Below, piece after piece: positions 11,312 through 22,970 of a stretch of 64,000 nt of DNA. This DNA is from Mesomycoplasma ovipneumoniae (lineage in GTDB: Bacteria; Bacillota_I; Bacilli_A; Mycoplasmatales; Metamycoplasmataceae), in NCBI RefSeq assembly GCF_024758565.1, contig NZ_CP079199.1, positions 186,001-250,000 on the forward strand. The letters are read 5' to 3'. Both the position numbers and the translations under genes were made by a program. The notes beneath the pieces are model-generated. The model was not told the origin of the DNA. It was given only the letters and a program-made list of their open reading frames with translations, and did not search any database. The stretch's first letter is position 1. Every line of letters starts with the position of its first letter.

Positions 11312-12157
11312 ATGACAAAAGTCTTTTATTATCCAAGCTCAAAATTTGATTTTGCTGATCCTATTTTTGTTCTAGGTGGATTTGAATCATTTCATTTAGG
11401 TCATCTTGAACTTCTTAAAAATGCAACAATTTTAGGGCAAAATGTTATCTTAATGCTGATTAGAGATCCATCAAAACTACCAAAAAATACAGGCAAAAAT
11501 TTTACTGATCTTAATGCTCGTATTCAAATGATGGCTAATTCTGGAGTTGAAAATATTTTAATTTTTGACTTTGATTCCAAAATGCAAGAACTTGATGGAC
11601 AAGAATTTATTGAAATTTTTTTAAATTATGGTGCTAAATTTTTTGTTGTTGGAAAAAATTTTAGTTTTGGTAAAAACGCTAGTTGAAATTCGAAGAAATT
11701 GCAAAATTTCTTCCCCAAAACTAAAATTATTGATCATTTAGCCGAAAACAATAAAAAAATTTCAACAAAAAATTTAAAACTTTTCCTTGAATTTGGTGAC
11801 TTTGAAAATTTAAATAAGTTTTTGGCTTCTAATTTTTTAGTTAGCACGTCCATTAATCCAGAAGGAAATTTTACTTGAGACTCAGGATTAATATGCCCTG
11901 CTTCTGGTATTTATATTGGCTATTTTGTTAATATAAAAGAAAATATAAAATTTCCGGTCATTATTCATATAGAATTTGATAGCACAACCGGAAATGTTCA
12001 TTTTTTTGAACAGCCAAATACAAATTCAGGTTTTCTTGAAATTATCAAGCAAATTCGCCTTATTTATTCACAAAAAAACAATGTCTTGAAAGACCAAGAC
12101 ATTGAAAATGCAAAACACTTATTTAAAGAGCAGCATACAAAAATTAGTCAAATTTAG
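11312..12157 (+). CDS. ribF: Riboflavin kinase / FAD synthetase family protein
   Basis: Makes FMN and FAD from riboflavin. In the 281-aa protein the N-terminal nucleotidyltransferase part has GGFESFHLGHLELL, a variant of GxFDGxHxGH, then ARIQMM and a VGKNFSFGKNAS block. The C-terminal riboflavin-kinase part is divergent: the usual P-T-x-N motif appears as LVSTSINPEGNFTW and SGIYIGYF, so kinase activity is less certain. I chose the ATG at 11312, right after the phosphatase stop. Its last 14 nt overlap the end of the convergent rpiR gene. Confidence 0.83.
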
Positions 12158-12959
12158 TTTTTCTATGTCAAACACGCATAAATTCGGTATATAAATCTGA
12201 GCGGTTAACATTTAGTTCTCTTTGAAGTTTTGTAGTTAATAAATCTGCCACAAAAAGTTGGGATATTTTTGCACCAATTGAAAAAAGACTATTATTTTGC
12301 TCTAAATTATCAACATAAACAACTTCTGAATATTGAGTTGGCTCGAGTGAAATATTAGAAGTAATAAAAACAGTATAAATTTGTTGTTGTTTTAATAGTT
12401 TAGCAATTGCAAGTGCACTTTTTGAAGTCATAGAAGTTGAAAAAATAAATAAACAAGTATTCATAGGCGAATCAACTCAGGCAGCAATATCAGTGATTGA
12501 ATTTGCTCTAAAAGCATTTAAGTGTAAATTTCTTAAATTATTTGTAAATTCGGTTGCAGCAATAACAGATGCGCCAGCACCAAAGATAATAATTTTATCC
12601 ATTTTTAACATCAAATTAGCAATGCGATTAATTTGATTAACATCTAAAATTGCCAAAGTTTTTTCAATACTGTGAGCATAAAGAAGATTTATGTTCTCAA
12701 TTTCATCATTTTCATTATATAAATTGTTTTCTTTATCGATTTTTAGTCATTCAATTACGAATTTTTTTAGTTCTTTAAAGTTATTAAAGCCAAGTTTTTT
12801 AGTTAATTGAGTAATTGTTCCGACACTAATAAATAAAATTGCGGCAAGTTCGTTAATTGTCAGTTCCACAAACTTTTGTGGTTTTGTTTCTATGAAGCGA
12901 ATTATTAGTTTTTCAATATGTGTTAATTTAAAATTTTTCGAAATAGTTAGTACACTCAT
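12144..12959 (-). CDS. RpiR-family transcriptional regulator
   Basis: DNA-binding sugar-phosphate-responsive regulator of 271 aa. An N-terminal helix-turn-helix (TINELAAILFISVGTITQLT, about residues 34-53) is followed by a SIS domain with IIIFGAGASVIAATEF and FSTSMTSKSALAIAK, which normally binds phosphosugars. In the genus, members are often near sugar transport loci, but here the neighbours are ribF (convergent, 14-nt overlap) and an IS remnant, so the regulon is not evident. Confidence 0.85.
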
Positions 12960-13134
12960 AATAATTTAATTATACTAAAAAAATAAAAAAAATTATATAA
13001 ATTTTATAAATTTTTATACTATTAAAAAAATTTATAAAATCAAGGGCTAAAACTCCGAAAAAATTATTTTCAACCACAATTATAAAGTAAATTTAGTACA
13101 TTTATTTATATTTCATTAAACTTTGTCTCACATT

Positions 13135-13963
13135 TTATGATTCAACCTTAATTTTTATAAATTTAATATCAGCAAACCATTTTTCACCAAAATTTTCTAA
13201 GCTAAATTCACTTTTTATATGATCTTCAACCTAAATTCGCAAAACTTTTACTCTTTTGGTGTTCCTTTTCCTTTCCTTTTATAGGCAATTGATTTTATTC
13301 CTAAAAATTTGTAGTGTTTGTGAAATACATAAGTGGATACAAAATTTCCCTCATTTTTGTAAATATTATATAGGGCGTCTCGCCCTATTGCTTTTCGATT
13401 TAAAATGAAAGTTTTACGAATTCACTCAAGTAACTTTTCATCATAAATCATTTCCTTTGGTGGTTTTTTCACCCTTATTTTTTCATAAATCGAAGTACGA
13501 TTAACATTTAAAATACTAGAAATTCTAGTGCTATTTTCGATTTTATTTTTATATTTTTCTTGTTCTTGTTTTCGTTTTTTAAGCTCCTCAACAACAATTG
13601 CGTGCTTAATCCCTGATCTTCTAAGAATATTTTCCACTATTTCTTGATAAATTACACGATCATTTTCAGAAAGATCGTTAATTGTATATTTCTTTTTTGG
13701 TTTGCGTGGAGATTTGTTTTTCCCACCAACACTTATTGGACTTTTCATACCATTATTATAATATTTTTTTTGCCAATTTGCTATCAAATTATTACTATAT
13801 ATATGCAAATTTCATTCTTTATGCACATTTTTACTTTTTGATTTATTTTATAAACTTCTCTAAATTCTTCTGCAAAATGCAAAATTGCGTTTTTTAGACC
13901 TTTAGATTCGGCAATTTTGATGTATTTAATTTTGCTTCCAACTGTGAATTTGTATTGTTTCAT
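13135..13963 (-). pseudogene. IS3-family transposase remnant
   Basis: Decayed transposase. The N-terminal helix-turn-helix part reads MKQYKFTVGSKIKYIK in one frame from 13963. It shifts frame near 13810 into the YSNNLIANWQKKYYNNG continuation, then on through a SILNVNRTSIYEKIR block to a TAA at 13248-13250. A piece of the catalytic domain (GEKWFADIKFIKIK, carrying the first Asp of the DDE triad) survives in a third frame at about 13140-13235. The remaining catalytic region is absent. With at least two frameshifts and stops it cannot be active. The general layout recalls IS1221/IS1138-type elements of mycoplasmas. Confidence 0.8.
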
Positions 13964-14048
13964 TTTGACACACCTTTTTTCGAATGTGCCTGAAATTAGT
14001 GTACTAACTTAATGAACAATTTCATAATTTGGAGGACTTAACTAAATA

Positions 14049-14477
14049 ATGAAAACATTTAAAATAAACGAGCGATTATATCTTAAACCTACAGACTCAT
14101 ATAAAGTTGCTTATGAACAATCGTATGCATTCGAAAAAAAAGTTATTGTATTAAAACCTTACAACCTTACTTATCAACAATTACAAAGTACACCTATTAG
14201 AATAGTATTTTGTAGCATTTATTTTGATGGACTTATTGCCGAAGTTAGAATTACCCGCCAAACCCAAATTATCGAACTTTTTAAAATACTTCAACGCTTA
14301 AATTTTTCTGGAAATTTAATTACTAATATTTTAAACGCAATACTAAAGAATTGAGAAGATCAATTTAAAAATAAAGACGTAGAACTTGTAACTTTCGCAA
14401 ATACACAAGGTGAATTTTACAAATCAGTATTTAATGACAAACACGAACCTTTTCCAAAAGGTCGTATTGATTTCTAA
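14049..14477 (+). CDS. Hypothetical protein between two IS remnants
   Basis: Intact 142-aa frame with a strong GGAGG 13 nt before the ATG; not recognised. No signal peptide, no membrane segment, mixed alpha/beta composition (KPYNLTYQQLQSTPIRIVFC, then LIAEVRITRQTQIIELFKIL). One TGA codon is read as Trp. It is the only open gene between an IS3 and an IS256 remnant, so it may be cargo brought in with mobile DNA. A nuclease or a phage-like protein is possible, but nothing in the sequence proves either. Confidence 0.6.
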
Positions 14478-14780
14478 TTCTAACGACCTAGTTATTGCAT
14501 TCGCTTTTAAAACCCTGACTGTAATAAACAATAAGTAGGCAAAAAGCTATTTAATAAACACTGCATGTAAAGAGGCATATAAGTAGAGCCAAACTTACAA
14601 AATAGAAATAAACAACATCCACCTATTAAATAACAAAATATTGTATTTTAATAGTGCTAATTTTGACCTGAGTGCTATTAAAACATTTTTTGACTATTTA
14701 TTTCATTTAAGAGTTACACAAAAATAAATATATTTTTTCATAATTTAAGGAATTTTAATGGTTTTTCGTGAGTGTTTATA
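14478..14780. other. Non-coding AT-rich spacer left of the IS256 remnant
   Basis: No gene is visible. The stretch lies between the hypothetical gene and the left inverted repeat of the IS256 remnant and is dense with stops in all frames. Nothing functional can be supported. Confidence 0.5.
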
Positions 14781-16109
14781 ATTTTGTGTTTTAAATTTTT
14801 ATGAATTTTTCATATAGAAATCTAATTTAATTTTATATTATTTAACAGATTAGGGAAAATAATTTCAAATTGTTTTTTTAACTATGTGGCAATTTCTTAC
14901 CTGCATTTGCATTTTTTAGATGCGTTTTGGAACGTTAAATAAGTTATTTTTGAAAGGTAATTCACACTTTGAATTCCGCTTTTATTTTTCACTGATTCAA
15001 TTAAATTTGTCTATAAATTTCTTGACTCAATTCATATGGATATTCAAAAATGTTGTTAATTCAACGAAATTTGCATACTAAGACTTGATAATTGAAGGAT
15101 ATTTTTGCCCTCATTTTTTCGCAAATTCACCAAGATTTTGCATTGCAAATTCTTGATTATTCGCTTGATAAATCTTTTTCATATCAGAGGTAAAGTTCTT
15201 TTTTGCACTTGTTAGAAACTTTTAAAAGTGAGTTTCTAATTTGGGGAACAACACATTTTTAAACATCTATTTTCGGGAAAAGTGCTTCAATTGCTTGACT
15301 AATTTCGCTTAGATTATCACAAGAAATTATTGGAACATCCTGCAGTCCGCGAGTTTTTAGTTCGCTAAAAACATCAACTCAATTAATTGCTGATTCGGTA
15401 TTTTTAATCCAAAATCCCAGTATTTTTTTAATGTCCTGGCTATCAATTGCAAAAATAACATAAAGTGATTTTTTGACAAAAACACTGTTTTCTTCAACAT
15501 TAAAAAACATCTCATCAATGTGCAAAATTGGATAGGAATTGTCAATTTTTTGCGATTTTCACTTTTCAATTTCAGGTAATAATTTGTCAGCAACTGAAGA
15601 AATTCAGTCGTTATTTTTTTCGTTTTTATAGATATTTTTTATTGTATTAACAATATTTTCATATGACATTCCTGATGCAAAAAGCGAAAAGACTTGCTCT
15701 TCGATATTGCCTAAACTTTTTTCGTATTTACCGATTAATTTGTTCTTAAAAGTGCGATTTCGATCTCTTGGTATTTTTAGGCGTATATTATTACTATTAT
15801 AATTCACAGTTTTGCTCGAAAACCCATTTCTCTTGTTTGGTCTATGCACACCTTTTTTACTTCGGTCTCTTTTTTCATATCCTAAATATTGGCTTAATTC
15901 CGTATTTAAGAGCACCTCAACAAAAGTTTTAAATATATGCGAAATTTCGTTGTGAAAGTCTTCTTTTTTTATTTTTTTATAATCAGCGTATTTGCTAGCA
16001 ATTTTTTTAGTTTCTAACTCAACTGCGGATAAATTTTTTTGCTCTTTTTTCATATTTTGGTCCTTTATGATAAATTTTATCAAAATAGATTTACCTTAAA
16101 GCACAAAAT
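14781..16109 (-). mobile_element. IS256-family element remnant with terminal inverted repeats
   Basis: About 1.33 kb, the usual size for IS256-type elements. The imperfect ends ATTTTGTGTTTTAA (14781-14794) and, on the other strand, ATTTTGTGCTTTAA (16096-16109) match at 13 of 14 positions and point inwards. Inside is a leftward transposase frame broken by several stops. No target duplication is obvious. It lies next to the ABC exporter genes. Confidence 0.72.
15259..16053 (-). pseudogene. IS256-family (MULE domain) transposase, broken
   Basis: The open part encodes 264 aa from MKKEQKNLSAVELE. It includes LSQYLGYEKRDRSKKGVHRPNKRNGFSSKT in spirit of the family N-terminus, the catalytic Asp block ILHIDEMFFNV and YVIFAIDS, and VPIISCDNLSEISQAIEALFP with the second Asp. 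It stops at TAA 15259-15261 after PKIDV. Recognisable C-terminal pieces (QIRNSLLKVSNK, QEFAMQNLGEFAKKWGQKYP) continue beyond in the same or shifted frames with further stops down to about 14890. A full IS256 transposase is near 390-410 aa, so this one is inactive. Confidence 0.82.
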
Positions 16110-16195
16110 ATTTAATATTTCCCAAATTGATGGGCAAAAATCTTCTTTTTTGCTTGATAAGGTAAAAAAATTTTTATTTTTGTGTTTTGTCATTC

Positions 16196-17773
16196 TTAAA
16201 ATTTTAAACAAAAATCAAATTTTTCAATTAAATTTTTGTCTAAATTATGCAAAACTAGCAAGAGGGTTACATCTTGCTCAAGTAGTCAATTTATAAGATT
16301 ATTAATATTTGATTTGTCAAGATTTGAAAATCCTTCATCGATAATTAATATTTTTTTTGTTTCAAAAACATGACTTGCAAAATTAATTAACTGTTTTTGC
16401 CCAACTGATAGATCTGTTTTTTCTTGGTAATTAATTAAATTTTTGTCTTTTAGGTCGTTTAAATTGACTAAATTAATTAATTCATTAATTTTTCCATAAT
16501 CAGTTTTTGAATAAAAACTGATATTTTCAGCTAAATTTCCTTCAATTAACGCTGGATTATTATCAATAAAACTTATATTTTGAATAATATTTTTATCAGA
16601 AATTGTTTTTAAATTGGTGGAATTGAAAAAAATCTCACCTTTATAATCACGCTCAATACCCATTAAAATCTTTAAAAACGTCGATTTTCCAGAGCCATTA
16701 TCCCCTTGAAGCAAATATTTTTTGCCCCCTATAATTTCAAAATTAATATTTTCTAGCACTTTTTTATTTTCATAACCATAATTCAAGTTTTTGACGCTAA
16801 TTTTATGAATTTTTTCTGTAAAATCGCCAAAATTCAAGTTTGATTTAGGCTTATTTTCATTTAATTTAGAATCTTTAAATTGCTTTTTTAGTGATAAATA
16901 TTGAACAACCAGAACAATAAAAGTGTTAAAATCACTGATAAATAACTGATTGGCACTATTGATAGTTACCAAAGCAATAATTGTTGATGCTGGATTTTCA
17001 TAATAAATTCCTAAAAAAATGATTGCTAAATCCGTTAAAATTAAAAATAATTTGCGAATTGTTAAATTTATATTTGCATTAAATTGATCCCACAATGTAT
17101 ATTTTCTTTGCATAAAACTTGCGTTTTTTGATGTTGGTTTTAGTATTTTTTTTAGTAAATGAATTTTACCGAAAAATAAAAATGCCTCAAATTTATTTAA
17201 TTTTTCACTAAATTCACTGTTTAAATTTTCAAGCGAATCTAGCTGTTGTCTAATTTTTTCACTAAAAAATTTTCTAAAAAAAACGGGAAAACTAATTCAA
17301 AGCAATGTCAAACCAAAAACTATTGCACCAATTATTGGATTTATATAAAAAATAGTTGCCAAAATTGCAATAATTGGAAAAATTAAAGAAATAATATAAA
17401 AGAAAAACATAAAAAGTGTTTCACCCTTTGTGAAAGCCTCATTAAAAAACAATGAAAAATAGTTTCCAGGCGTATTTTTAACATATTCTTTATATGATAA
17501 ATTGTTAAATATACTCAATTTTTCTTTAATTAATTTTACCGCACTTAATTGTCCAAAAATTCTTGTAAAAAGTGAATTATAAATAACAGATAAAAGAGAG
17601 CTAATTATAATTGCAAACATATCTAAGCCTAACCAAATTCACATTTGAACTTGATTATTGTCTAATAAAGCCTGGTATAAAAATCTTTTTGTAACTACTG
17701 AAAGACCGGTAAGACAAAATATAAAAAGTGAATAAAAAATATTAAAAATATGCAATTTAACTATTTTTTTCAT
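16196..17773 (-). CDS. ABC exporter half-transporter, second of a pair
   Basis: Membrane protein of 525 aa with an N-terminal six-helix exporter domain (about residues 1-300) fused to a C-terminal ATPase. Walker A is [19 protein letters not shown], the signature is LSVGQKQLINFA, and Walker B ends KKILIIDEGFSNLD, with a terminal His-loop region VLHNLDKN. Its start overlaps the end of the partner gene by 17 nt, so translation is probably coupled and the two products probably form a heterodimer. The substrate (lipid, peptide or drug) cannot be told. An IS256 remnant lies 90 nt downstream. Confidence 0.85.
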
Positions 17774-19364
17774 GATTATTTTTCTCCAGGTTAATTATTT
17801 CATCAAAGTCTAATTTTTGCAAATCACTTATATGATGACTAATAAAAACAATAGTTAATTCAGGATTTTTTAGCAATTTACCTATTAAAATATTTGAATA
17901 ATCCTTCTGAATATTATCAAAAGCTTCATCAATTAATCAAAATTTAATAGGAGAATATTGGAGTCGTGCAAAAACAATTTTTTGTTTTTGACCTTCTGAA
18001 AGACTATTAGAGGTAATTTGGACTTCGAGGTCAAAGTCAATTTCTAGTGATTTCAGAATTGAATTTAGCTTTTGATAATCTGGATTTTCTGCAAATAAAG
18101 TAATGTTATTTTTGAGACTTGTATTAAAAATCAAATTTTGGTTATCAATAAGTCCAATTTGGTCTCTTAGATATTTTTGGTGCAATTCTTTCTGCTCATA
18201 GTTATTATTTATTAAGATTTTACCTTTATAAGTGTCATAAACTCCGGAAATTATTTTAATTAGGGTGGATTTACCAGCACCATTTGGTGCTGAAATCAAG
18301 TATTTTTTATTTTTTTCGAAAATAAAGTTGAAATTATCTACGATAGTTTTATCTTCAAATTTAAAACTAACATTTTGGAATTTAATACTATTAATAGGTT
18401 CTTCGATCATTATTTTTTGTTCTGACAAATCCTTATCTTCAACAATTTTGTCAAACAAAAATGACGATTGTTTGAATGAAAATAATGCGAGAACGATACC
18501 GCCAATATCAGAATGCAATCGATTTGAATATAAAAGTAGTGATAGAAAAACCGTCAAACTATAAAAATTATAAAATGTTAAAACTGATATTTCCATTATA
18601 ATAAGTGCTACTGAAACACTGAATAAAACATTTAATCAAACATTTAACTTTGTTACTTTTTTATACTCTTTTATTTGTTTTTCGGAAAAATTTTTATAAC
18701 TTGTGTAAAATAATTCTTTAAATTTTCCTATTTTATTGTGAAAATAAAATGATTTAAATGAATTAAGAAGCCCTAAATTATATTGTGAAAAAATTTCACT
18801 ATTTCTTGATAGATTCATCACAGGTCCTGATGCAAACTTGTTAATTTTTTGTTGAAACAATAGCAAAACTAAACTTAAAATCATGGTTGATAAAATCAAA
18901 ATTCAACTTCAATTTAATGACAAAATTATCATTAGTGAGATTGCGCCAAAAATTGATATAAGTGGAGTTATTATATTTAAAAAGTTACCAATTATTTCCA
19001 AAGCAAGTCTAAGATCATAATTAAACCAGGAAATCATAGAATTTCTGTTAAATTTCAAATGAAAATAGGAGCTGTTTTGAATTTTTTTAATAATAATATC
19101 GCTTAATTTATTCCTGATATCCATTTCTAAAAGACTGAAAATCCAACCTCTTAGAAATGAAAAAAGGATAAAAATTCCAAGTGGTGCTATCAGCATAACC
19201 AAAGTTAAACCTAAATTAAGGGTAGGTTTTTCTTCGGAAAAAAATTCAATAACAAATTTATAACTAAAAATATGAACTAGAAGACCTGCTTCTTTTATAA
19301 ATATTATAAAAATTATTAGTATGAATTTTGCTCTTGCTAAGTTGAATAATTTGAAAATGTTCAT
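17757..19364 (-). CDS. ABC exporter half-transporter, first of a pair
   Basis: 535-aa TMD-NBD fusion. Hydrophobic helices fill the first 300 residues. The ATPase has YLISAPNGAGKSTLIKIISG (Walker A), the signature NSLSEGQKQKIVFARLQ, Walker B IKFWLIDEAFDNI with Trp from TGA, and switch His in VFISHHISD. An AGGAGAAAAA-like ribosome site precedes the ATG at 19364. The downstream gene starts inside its last codons. The pair stands alone in an accessory region between IS remnants and a 760-bp gene-free stretch, which suggests acquisition or decay of former neighbours. Confidence 0.85.
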
Positions 19365-20124
19365 TTTTTCTCCACAATTATTCTGATTAAGATAGTATAA
19401 AAATTTAGGGAAAATAATTAAGCGAATAATTCTGAAATTATTGTTATTGAGGGGTAAATTTTTGGCTTGTAATTATTAATTTTTAAATTTTTTTGGGAAA
19501 TATTAACTAAAAAGCATAGGTTTTATTAAAAAAACTTTTCGTTAAATAATGAAATTTTACTTAATATTTTTTATGTTTTGGAACTTCGAACATATCAAGT
19601 TTCTAGAAAATTTGTCTAGCACGCCAAAAAAATGTAGTTTTTTCTGATTCTGATAATAAAATTAAATCTAGGAATTTCATCACATACACCCGCAATATTT
19701 TTTTCATAATTTTAACATTTTAATAAAATTTTAAAAAGAAAAATTAATAAAATTTTTTATGTTTTGTCGTTGGTTATAGGTATTAAATAAAACTACCTAA
19801 ATCAAAAAAACTATGAACCTCTTGCATGTAATTAATCTTTCAGTATTTCAAATTAAAGCTAAAAAATAATAAATAACATCTCATTTATTAAAAAATCGAG
19901 ACATTTTTTCTTGGCTTTAATAGTAATTATGTTTTTTTAATCTTTAAAAGTGTGAAGAAATTACCTTTTGTTGAAAAACTAAAAAATTAAATTTTTTTTG
20001 CTAATTTATCATAGAATTTTCGTATTAACTTAAAAATGTTTTCTTACAAATTATTAGCTAATTTTTTAACAATTTATAGGAAAAAATGAAATTTATGGTA
20101 TAATTTCTTATCAAAGGAAAAATT
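19365..20124. other. 760-bp gene-free region between the ABC exporter and pyrG
   Basis: Dense stops in all frames and no recognisable protein fragment. It holds a TATACT box read leftward near 19394-19399, a plausible exporter promoter, and the pyrG promoter at its right end. The rest is AT-rich sequence with no assigned role. Confidence 0.5.
20099..20104 (+). promoter_or_regulatory. -10 box of pyrG
   Basis: GGTATAAT, ending 20 nt before the pyrG ATG, with AAAGGA as ribosome site between them. The leader is very short, with no room for the reiterative-transcription control known from other Gram-positive pyrG leaders. Confidence 0.6.
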
Positions 20125-21729
20125 ATGCCAAAATATATTTTTGTCAGCGGTGGAGTTTTATCCGGGATTGGCAAAGGTGTTTCAGTTGCTTCAGTTGCTA
20201 ATTTATTAAAAAATTGCGGCTATTCGGTTTATATTTTAAAACTGGATCCATATTTAAATGTTGATCCAGGAGTTTTATCACCTTATGAACATGGTGAAGT
20301 TTTTGTAACCGCTGATGGTGGCGAAACTGATTTAGATTTAGGGCATTACGAGCGATTTGTTGGTCAAAATTTTTCAAAAGATTCAAATCACACAAGTGGT
20401 AAAATTTTACTTTCAATTATTAAAAAAGAAAGAAAAGGTTTTTATCAAGGAAAAACTGTCCAAATAATTCCGCATGTAATTGATGAAATTATTTCACGAA
20501 TCAAAAGTGTTGGCAATAAATACCAAACTGATTTTATTTTAGTTGAAATTGGTGGGACTGTTGGTGATATGGAATCAAATCCGTTTTTCTTTGCTGCCTC
20601 ACAGATGGCCGCTGAGTCAAATTTTAAAAATGTGTTTTTTATTCACACAACTTACATTCCTTTTTTAAATGCTTCTAATGAATTTAAAACTAAACCGGCT
20701 CAGTTTTCTATATCTGAATTAAATTCACGCGGAATTCGGGCAAATTCCATTTTTTTACGTCTTGAACATGATCAAATTGATGATCATGTTGCAAAAAAAG
20801 TTGCAAAAAGCGCCTTTTTGCCATTAGAAAATGTTATTGTTATTCCGAATCTTAAAAATATCTACCAACTTCCGTTGTTATTAGAAAAAAGTAACCTATT
20901 AAATGCTATTTTTTCCCATTTTGAATTAGAACATAGACAACCTAAATTAGACAAATGGAGAGATTTTACTAATTTATTATTAAAAAAATGAGATAAAACA
21001 ATAAAAATAGGTGCGCTTGGAAAATACACACAATTTTTAGATGCTTATAAGTCAATTTTGGAAGCACTAAAAATAACAGCCGCCTACCAAAAAATAAATT
21101 TAGAATTAGAATTTATTAATACCGCTGATCTAAACTTTTCAACTAGTCAGTTAAAAAATTTTGATGGTATAATAATTTTACCAGGTTTTGGTTTTCGTGG
21201 ATTTGAAAATAAAGTAGAATCTGCTATTTTCACTTATCAAAATAATATTCCAACAATTGGAATTTGCCTTGGAATGCAAGCAATGACAGTTGCAATTGCG
21301 CGACTAAATGGGATTAAAAACGCACATTCAGCTGAATTTTTAGCAGAAAAACCTAATCAAACAAGTGTTCTTGATTATAACAAAATTGATGGTTCTAAAC
21401 TTCAAATTGGCGGAACTCTCAGGCTTGGTGAGTATAAGGTTGTTTTTGCACAAAATTCTAAAATTGCCCAGATTTATGGAACTTCTTTTGCATACGAAAG
21501 ACACCGTCATCGATTTGAAGTGGTTCAAAAATATGTTGACCAACTTGAGAATTCTGACTTTAGTTTTACTGGTCGAGATTCAGTTTCTAATTTAATTGAA
21601 GTTTGTGAATCTAAATCTCATATTTTTTATATTGGTGTCCAATATCATCCTGAATTTGTAACAAGACCTCTAGAATCTCACCCACTTTTTAATAGCTTCT
21701 TCGAAACTATTATTAAAAACAAGTGCTAA
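20125..21729 (+). CDS. pyrG: CTP synthase
   Basis: Amination of UTP to CTP using glutamine and ATP. The 534-aa protein begins MPKYIFVSGGVLSGIGKGV with the synthetase P-loop-like block. It has the conserved LDPYLNVDPGVLSPYEHGEV and VEIGGTVGDMES blocks. The C-terminal class I glutamine amidotransferase domain has GICLGMQAM with the nucleophilic Cys and a VQYHPEF His/Glu pair. It is a monocistronic rightward gene meeting the leftward pgsA 4 nt later. Confidence 0.97.
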
Positions 21730-21733
21730 ATTA

Positions 21734-22315
21734 TTATTTTTTTAATAATTTAAAAACTGGGGCAACATAATAAATGCCAGAAATTACTGATATAATTGCT
21801 GCAAAAATAGTTGTCAAATTAAATAAATAATAGTGTTTTTCAAAAATTTCAGCACTAATTGAATATCCAAGGAAAATAATAACAATTGCTAAAATTTGTA
21901 AAACTGTCTTTAGTTTTCCTAAAAAATTAGCAGCTACATTAATATTTTTTTTTGCAAGAAAAATACGAAAGCCATCGACAATAATATCACGCAAAACAAA
22001 AACCAAAACAAGAAATCACGGAGTTAATTCTAAATAAGAAAAGAGAAAAAAGGTCGTTGTTGTCAGTATTTTATCAGTTATTGGGTCAAATATTTTTCCT
22101 AATTCTGATTCAAGACTGAATTTTCGGGCAAGGTAACCATCAAGAAAATCGGTAAAACTTGAGACAACAAAAAAGAAAAACGCTATATAAAATAGCGAAA
22201 AATAATTATATTTGGAAAAAAGATAGAGTAAAATAAAAATTATCAAGCCGCCAAGAAGGCGAAAAAAAGTTAAAAAATTAATAAAATAAAATAAAATATC
22301 TATTTTTTTCTTCAT
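21734..22315 (-). CDS. pgsA: CDP-diacylglycerol-glycerol-3-phosphate phosphatidyltransferase family protein
   Basis: Integral membrane enzyme making phosphatidylglycerol phosphate for cell membrane lipids. It has 193 aa and about five or six hydrophobic helices. The CDP-alcohol phosphotransferase signature D-x2-D-G-x2-A-R-x8-G-x3-D-x3-D is present as [11 protein letters not shown] then GKIFDPITD (about residues 58-83). I chose the ATG at 22315, which lies inside the last codons of the upstream membrane-protein gene (16-nt overlap). Cardiolipin synthase of the same fold is less likely because pgsA is the usual mycoplasma member. Confidence 0.9.
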
Positions 22316-22944
22316 TTTTTTCAAAAAGGTAGCTTAATCGGTTTTGTCGGAATGCGATTTTGATCAAAATATTGTTGACTTAATGTTGAGAGTTCGTCAA
22401 TTTGAACTTTTTTTTGTTTTAAATCAGCAATTAAATGACTATAATATTTCAAAAAGCGGATTTTTTCGTCATTAAATAATCCAAGAATATTTTTGTCATA
22501 TTTTTTCAAATAACTAGCAAAATCAGTAAAATAATTAAGTTCCTTAGTATTATGTTTTATTCATAAATTTGATTTACTTTTGGATAAAATATTTATATTA
22601 TTGAAAAAAATTTTTTCAGTTTCATATCCGGTTTGAATAATTTGCGAAACAACTTGATCATTTTGGAGAACTTCAAGGTGGACGCGCGCTAAATTGTTTA
22701 CATCTGACATTTTTAGATTAGCGCCAACAACAAAATTTGATACTAAATCAATATTTTTTTCAATTATTACAATAATTCGCGCTAAAAAAATTGCTAAGGT
22801 TTTGTTACTTAATTCCTTAAGTTCAGCTTTTTCTATCTTTAGTCGTCTTAATTTAAGACGATTTGAAATAAAACCATAGGCTAAAAATCCAATGATTAGT
22901 GTTGTGAGCAACGCAATTACAACTATTAAATTAGTATCAACCAT
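22300..22944 (-). CDS. Conserved membrane-anchored protein, function unknown
   Basis: 214 aa: one N-terminal transmembrane helix (about residues 5-27), then a mainly helical, charged cytoplasmic part and a basic C-terminus (FWKKWRKK). The architecture is reminiscent of septation-ring or other coiled-coil proteins with an N-terminal anchor, but I do not recognise the family. It sits between topA (26 nt upstream) and pgsA (16-nt overlap) and is probably cotranscribed with them. Confidence 0.65.
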
Positions 22945-22970
22945 AAATAAAAATTAAAAAATATAGCTAT

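Noticed and set aside
15357-15593. 78-codon leftward frame inside the IS256 remnant
   Set aside because: It is out of frame with the transposase, whose MULE-domain residues lie in the other frame through the same DNA.
14500-19960. Weak resemblance between the spacer at about 14600 and the gene-free stretch at about 19850 (AAAYAACATC.. blocks)
   Set aside because: Only short AT-rich matches that are expected by chance at this base composition; not called a repeat.
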